A stretch of DNA of 33,506 nucleotides from Streptomyces mesophilus. GTDB taxonomy: Bacteria > Actinomycetota > Actinomycetes > Streptomycetales > Streptomycetaceae. The stretch is from assembly GCF_011044995.1 (NCBI RefSeq), contig NZ_JAAKZW010000072.1, positions 1-33,506 on the forward strand, read 5' to 3'. The number at the start of each line of letters is the position of its first letter. The stretch's first letter is position 1. Under the pieces are notes generated by a model that was not told the DNA's origin, searched no databases, and was given only the letters and a program-made list of their open reading frames with translations. The position numbers and the translations under genes are program-made. Positions 30,137 through 33,506 of the stretch are shown piece by piece.

Positions 30137-30922
30137 TCACGCCAGGAGATCCGGCTCACTGCGGCTGATGTCCTGCCACGAGGGCTGGTAGTTGATCCAG
30201 GCGGCAAGGTCCGTACCGAGCTGGTCGCGGGTGGCGATCGCGTGCTTGTGGTCGATCAGATACGTGCGTCCCGCGGCGCGCGCCGCCAGCTGGACCTGGC
30301 TGCAGCGGTCCATGGAGATGAACCACCACGCGGCCGCGTCCACCGTGTCGCCGACGGTCAGGAGCCCGTGGTTGCGCAGCACCATCGCCTTGCGCGGGCC
30401 GAGCGCGGTGGCGATACGGCGCCCTTCGTCGGCGTCGACGGAGACGCCGGTGTAGTCGTCGTAGAGGGCGTGGTCCTCGTAGAAGGCGCAGCTCTCCTGG
30501 GTGATCGGGTCGATGTGCTCGCCGAGTGCGGCGAGCGCCCTGCCGTGCACCGAGTGGCAGTGCACCACCGCGACCACGTCGGGGCGCTTGGCGTGCACCG
30601 CCGCGTGCACGGTGAACGCGGCCTGGTTCACGTGATAGCGGCCCTCGACCACCTGGCCGGCCCCGTTCACCAGGATCAGATCGCCGACGGTGATGTGCCG
30701 GAACGGCATCCCGAAGGGATTGACCCAGTAGCAGTCGGTGAACTCCGGGTCCCGCGCGGTGATATGGCCGGAGACCCCGTCCTCGAATCCGTACCGCCCG
30801 AAGAGCCGGAGCGCCCCCGCGAGCCGTTCCTTGCGGTGCCGCCGCTCGTCGTCGAGGCTCTGGTGCGCCGGGGGCAGCGCGAACTGGAGGTTCTGCGCGG
30901 GTATCGGAGTCGGAGCGGTCAT
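30137..30922 (-). CDS. class II aldolase/adducin family protein
   Basis: A 261-residue soluble enzyme of the AraD/FucA fold. The zinc ligands are visible as HCH at 121-123 (VAVVHCHSVHGRAL) and His185 in RNHGLLTVG. GVSGHITARDPE at 49-60 is the substrate phosphate/carbonyl loop, and NPFGMPF at 68-74 is typical of the decarboxylase- or adducin-like subgroup. It may act on a sugar-phosphate or a hydroxy acid. Without neighbours in a sugar pathway the substrate is open. ATG 30922 is preceded by GGGAGGG at a short spacing of three bases. Confidence 0.9.
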   Translation of the reverse strand: MTAPTPIPAQNLQFALPPAHQSLDDERRHRKERLAGALRLFGRYGFEDGVSGHITARDPEFTDCYWVNPFGMPFRHITVGDLILVNGAGQVVEGRYHVNQAAFTVHAAVHAKRPDVVAVVHCHSVHGRALAALGEHIDPITQESCAFYEDHALYDDYTGVSVDADEGRRIATALGPRKAMVLRNHGLLTVGDTVDAAAWWFISMDRCSQVQLAARAAGRTYLIDHKHAIATRDQLGTDLAAWINYQPSWQDISRSEPDLLA

Positions 30923-30985
30923 GATCCCTCCCAGGCCAAGGCGTGATGGCCGGAAGGTACCTGCGGTAACGGCAGGAGACCAGGC

Positions 30986-31606
30986 TCAGAGCTCGTCGAT
31001 CGAGCTGAGGTCGATGTCGATGTCGAAGGGGGTGGAGAGCTTGAGCCGGTCGCGGTGCACTCCGGTCCGTGCGTACGCCGTCGTCCCCTCCGCGAGTTCG
31101 AAGGCCTCGACCACGGGACGGCCGTCCTCGCTCTCCACCCGCCAAAAGTGCGGGATTCCCGCGTTGGCGTACTTGTGCGGCTTGGTGTCCCGATCTCTGG
31201 CAGCGGACTCTGGCGAGACGACCTCGACGGCCAGGAGGACGTCCACCGCCTTGTAGAACGTCTGATCCGTGTCAGCCTCTGCGGCGGCCGAGACGACGGA
31301 GATGTCGGGCTCGGGGCCGTTGCGCTTGTCGATCACGATCGTCATCTCTCGACGGACCTTGAACTCGGCTGGCACAAAGCGCCGAAGCCCGTTCTCAAGC
31401 AAAGTGATCACCAGCCCGTGAAAGGCTCGCTGCGGACTCACGAAGACCAGGCTCCCGTCGAGCAGTTGGGTATGCGGCGGGAGGTCGGGCAGGCTGAACA
31501 GGTGGTCCACGGTCCACCCGCCATCCGGCGGTACCGGCCACATGCGCCCAGTCGTCCGCGCTGGATCGGCCTTCGTCACGGACTCGGACAGCGGTTCGGC
31601 AGTCAT
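30986..31606 (-). CDS. Uma2-type (DUF820) PD-(D/E)xK nuclease-fold protein
   Basis: A 206-residue protein of the Uma2 family, abundant in cyanobacteria and actinomycetes. The fold residues are visible: LLDGSLVFVSP at 48-58 (with Asp50 in place of the usual Glu), GPEPDISVVS at 97-106 with Asp101, LAVEVVSPES at 125-134 with Glu128, and TKPHKYANAGIPHFWRV at 141-157 with Lys142 or Lys145. This is consistent with a restriction-endonuclease-like fold, but no biochemical function is established. ATG 31606 has GGGAGG 5 bases before it. The gene is independent of guaA, which starts upstream on the same strand and ends 126 bases before it. Confidence 0.85.
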   Translation of the reverse strand: MTAEPLSESVTKADPARTTGRMWPVPPDGGWTVDHLFSLPDLPPHTQLLDGSLVFVSPQRAFHGLVITLLENGLRRFVPAEFKVRREMTIVIDKRNGPEPDISVVSAAAEADTDQTFYKAVDVLLAVEVVSPESAARDRDTKPHKYANAGIPHFWRVESEDGRPVVEAFELAEGTTAYARTGVHRDRLKLSTPFDIDIDLSSIDEL

Positions 31607-31732
31607 TGTTCCTCCCATGAAGGGATTCTGTTCCGTAAAGCCAGCGTACCCAGCGGATACGACAGTGCCGCCGCCCAGACGAATGAGCGACGGCAATGGC
31701 GTTGTCCCGTTACGTGAGGTGCCCCCGGAGGG

Positions 31733-33307
31733 TCACTCCCACTCGATCGTGCCCGGCGGCTTCGACGTCACGTCGAGGACGACGCGGTTCACGTCGGCGA
31801 CCTCGTTGGTGATGCGGGTGGAGATCTTCGCGAGCACGTCGTACGGCATCCGCGTCCAGTCCGCCGTCATCGCGTCCTCGGACGAGACCGGGCGCAGGAC
31901 GATCGGGTGGCCGTACGTGCGGCCGTCGCCCTGGACGCCGACGCTGCGGACGTCCGCGAGCAGCACGACCGGGCACTGCCAGATCTCGGTGTCGAGGCCG
32001 GCCGCGGTGAGCTCCTCGCGGGCGATCGCGTCGGCCTCGCGCAGGAGGTCGAGGCGGTCCTTGGTGACCTCGCCGACGATACGGATACCGAGGCCGGGGC
32101 CCGGGAACGGCTGGCGCTGGACGATCTCGGCCGGCAGACCGAGCTCCTGGCCGACCATGCGGACCTCGTCCTTGAACAGCTGGCGCAGCGGCTCGACGAG
32201 CTCGAACTCGATGTCGTCGGGCAGCCCGCCGACATTGTGGTGCGACTTGATGTTCGCGGTGCCGGTGCCGCCGCCGGATTCGACGACGTCCGGGTAGAGG
32301 GTGCCCTGCACGAGGAACGCGACCTCGGGGCCGTCCTCCTGGAGGATCTCCAGCTGCGCCTGCTCGAAGACGCGGATGAACTCGCGCCCGATGATCTTCC
32401 GCTTCTCCTCGGGGTCGCTGACCCCGGCGAGCGCGTTGAGGAAGCGCTCCTCCGCGTCCACGACCTTCAGGTTCGCACCCGTCGCGGCCACGAAGTCCTT
32501 CTCGACCTGCTCGGTCTCGCCCTTGCGCATCAGACCGTGGTCGACGTACACGCAGGTCAGCTGGGAGCCGATGGCCTTCTGGACGAGGGCCGCGGCCACC
32601 GCCGAGTCGACGCCGCCGGACAGACCGCAGATGGCGCGCTTGTCGCCGACCTGCGCGCGGATCGCGGCGACCTGCTCCTCGATGACATTGCCCGTGGTCC
32701 AGGTCGGCTTGATGCCCGCGCCCCGGTACAGGAAGTGCTCGAGCACCTGCTGGCCGTACGTGGAGTGCATGACCTCGGGGTGGTGCTGCACTCCGTACAG
32801 CTTCTTCTCGTCGTTCTCGAACGCGGCCACCGGGACCAGGTCCGTGGACGCCGTGACGCTGAAGCCCTCGGGGGCGGCGCTGCACGCGTCGCCGTGCGAC
32901 ATCCACACCGGCTGCTCGGCCGGGGTGCCCTCGAAGAGGGTCGAGCTCACCTTGGAGACGTGCAGCTCGGTGCGGCCGTACTCGCGCGCACCGTTGTTGT
33001 CGACGGTGCCGCCGAGCGTGGCGGCCATCAGCTGGAAGCCGTAGCACATGCCGAAGACCGGGACCCCGGCCTCGAACAGCGCGCGGTCCAGGCGCGGGGC
33101 GCCCTCCGCGTACACCGACGAGGGGCCGCCGGACAGGATGATCGCGGCCGGGTTCTTGGCGAGGATCTCGGCGACCGGCATGGTGCTCGGGACGATCTCG
33201 CTGTAGACCCGCGCCTCACGCACGCGACGGGCGATGAGCTGGGCGTACTGCGCGCCGAAGTCGACGACGAGAACGGTGTCGGGGGCGGCGGCGGGGGAAC
33301 CTGGCAC
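31733..33307 (-). CDS. guaA: GMP synthase (glutamine-hydrolysing) GuaA
   Basis: A 524-residue bifunctional enzyme that converts XMP, ATP and glutamine to GMP, the last step of guanine nucleotide synthesis. The class I glutamine amidotransferase domain is at about 9-200 with nucleophile Cys88 in GMCYGFQ and His175/His176 plus Glu178 in QHHPEV. The ATP pyrophosphatase domain begins around 205 with the PP-loop SGGVDS at 230-235. The C-terminal dimerisation domain follows, ending NRVVLDVTSKPPGTIEWE. Length is typical for the family. The frame stays open to 33442, but GTG 33307 is preferred because the protein then starts shortly before DTVLVVDFGAQYAQ, as in known GuaA; GGAAGG is about 10 bases upstream. 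Confidence 0.97.
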   Translation of the reverse strand: MPGSPAAAPDTVLVVDFGAQYAQLIARRVREARVYSEIVPSTMPVAEILAKNPAAIILSGGPSSVYAEGAPRLDRALFEAGVPVFGMCYGFQLMAATLGGTVDNNGAREYGRTELHVSKVSSTLFEGTPAEQPVWMSHGDACSAAPEGFSVTASTDLVPVAAFENDEKKLYGVQHHPEVMHSTYGQQVLEHFLYRGAGIKPTWTTGNVIEEQVAAIRAQVGDKRAICGLSGGVDSAVAAALVQKAIGSQLTCVYVDHGLMRKGETEQVEKDFVAATGANLKVVDAEERFLNALAGVSDPEEKRKIIGREFIRVFEQAQLEILQEDGPEVAFLVQGTLYPDVVESGGGTGTANIKSHHNVGGLPDDIEFELVEPLRQLFKDEVRMVGQELGLPAEIVQRQPFPGPGLGIRIVGEVTKDRLDLLREADAIAREELTAAGLDTEIWQCPVVLLADVRSVGVQGDGRTYGHPIVLRPVSSEDAMTADWTRMPYDVLAKISTRITNEVADVNRVVLDVTSKPPGTIEWE

Positions 33308-33402
33308 TGTGTGTCGGCCTTCCGGCGGGAGTGGGCGAGGGCCCATGGGACTGACGAGGCACATGCGGCTGATGGGCCAAAGGGCTGTGCGCTCTTTTGT
33401 CG

Positions 33403-33408
33403 ATTCTA
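33403..33408 (-). promoter_or_regulatory. candidate -10 box of guaA
   Basis: TAGAAT on the minus strand (33408 to 33403) is a good -10 sequence about 95 bases upstream of the guaA start. No convincing -35 box was seen at 16-18 bases from it. The leader of about 90 bases has no riboswitch that I recognise. Confidence 0.4.
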
Positions 33409-33506
33409 ACGGGGGTACGGGGGTGACTTTTCGTCTCAGCATCCGAACCGTGTGACGCTCACCATGCGGGCGGGGCGGAGATCCGGATTGACGGGCCGGG
33501 GACGGG

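Noticed and set aside
31718..31735. Possible terminator at the end of guaA
   Set aside because: The pairing is interrupted and short, and it overlaps the stop codon.
31907..33409. A 500-codon plus-strand frame opposite guaA
   Set aside because: Shadow of a universally conserved gene.

Overview
The window looks like a core chromosomal segment of a Streptomyces or a very close relative. It has very high GC, GTG and TTG starts, a large SARP/NB-ARC/TPR regulator, two NlpC/P60 hydrolases, a 524-residue GuaA and short intergenic motifs of a kind I associate with Streptomyces. The identification rests on recognised protein families and general character; no database was consulted.

Layout. (1) 89-2794: an orphan B12-binding domain protein (minus), a secreted or anchored lipase-like hydrolase and an APH-fold kinase (both plus). 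(2) 3018-14935, cell-envelope block: a membrane-anchored M23 endopeptidase with a Tyr/Gly/Ser-rich cytoplasmic tail, the helicase PcrA, a DUF4232-type lipoprotein, a SARP-NB-ARC-TPR regulator, an NlpC/P60 hydrolase behind what looks like a ydaO-type c-di-AMP riboswitch, a small membrane protein, a second NlpC/P60 hydrolase behind a hairpin-rich leader, and a DoxX-like protein. (3) 15011-20497, the most accessory-looking part: a leftward cluster of two WXG100-like proteins, a 576-residue toxin ending in an apparent CdiA-type RNase A-like domain, its probable immunity protein, a decayed toxin-domain fragment, a CdiI-like immunity protein with two repeated halves, a frameshifted gene and a second immunity homologue. 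This reads as a type VII-type polymorphic toxin locus with an orphan toxin/immunity array. Base composition falls to about 50-57 % GC in lines counted at the toxin tip and first immunity gene. (4) 20693-22725: small membrane, PH-domain and secreted proteins. (5) 22862-27237: a LuxR-type response regulator and PspC-containing sensor kinase, a GNAT acetyltransferase, and a PspC/toastrack membrane protein with a small partner, together resembling a Lia-like envelope-stress module. (6) 27227-33307: an alpha/beta hydrolase, a DoxX protein, a membrane protein with an N-terminal Cys cluster, a class II aldolase family protein, a Uma2-type nuclease-fold protein and GMP synthase GuaA.

The signals I rate highest are the toxin/immunity array with its catalytically incomplete RNase fragment, and four tandem 11-bp repeats at 8088-8131. 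Those repeats have the spacing expected of SARP operators and lie between the SARP gene and the lipoprotein gene. No tRNA, rRNA, CRISPR array, insertion sequence or complete type VII secretion machinery was seen.
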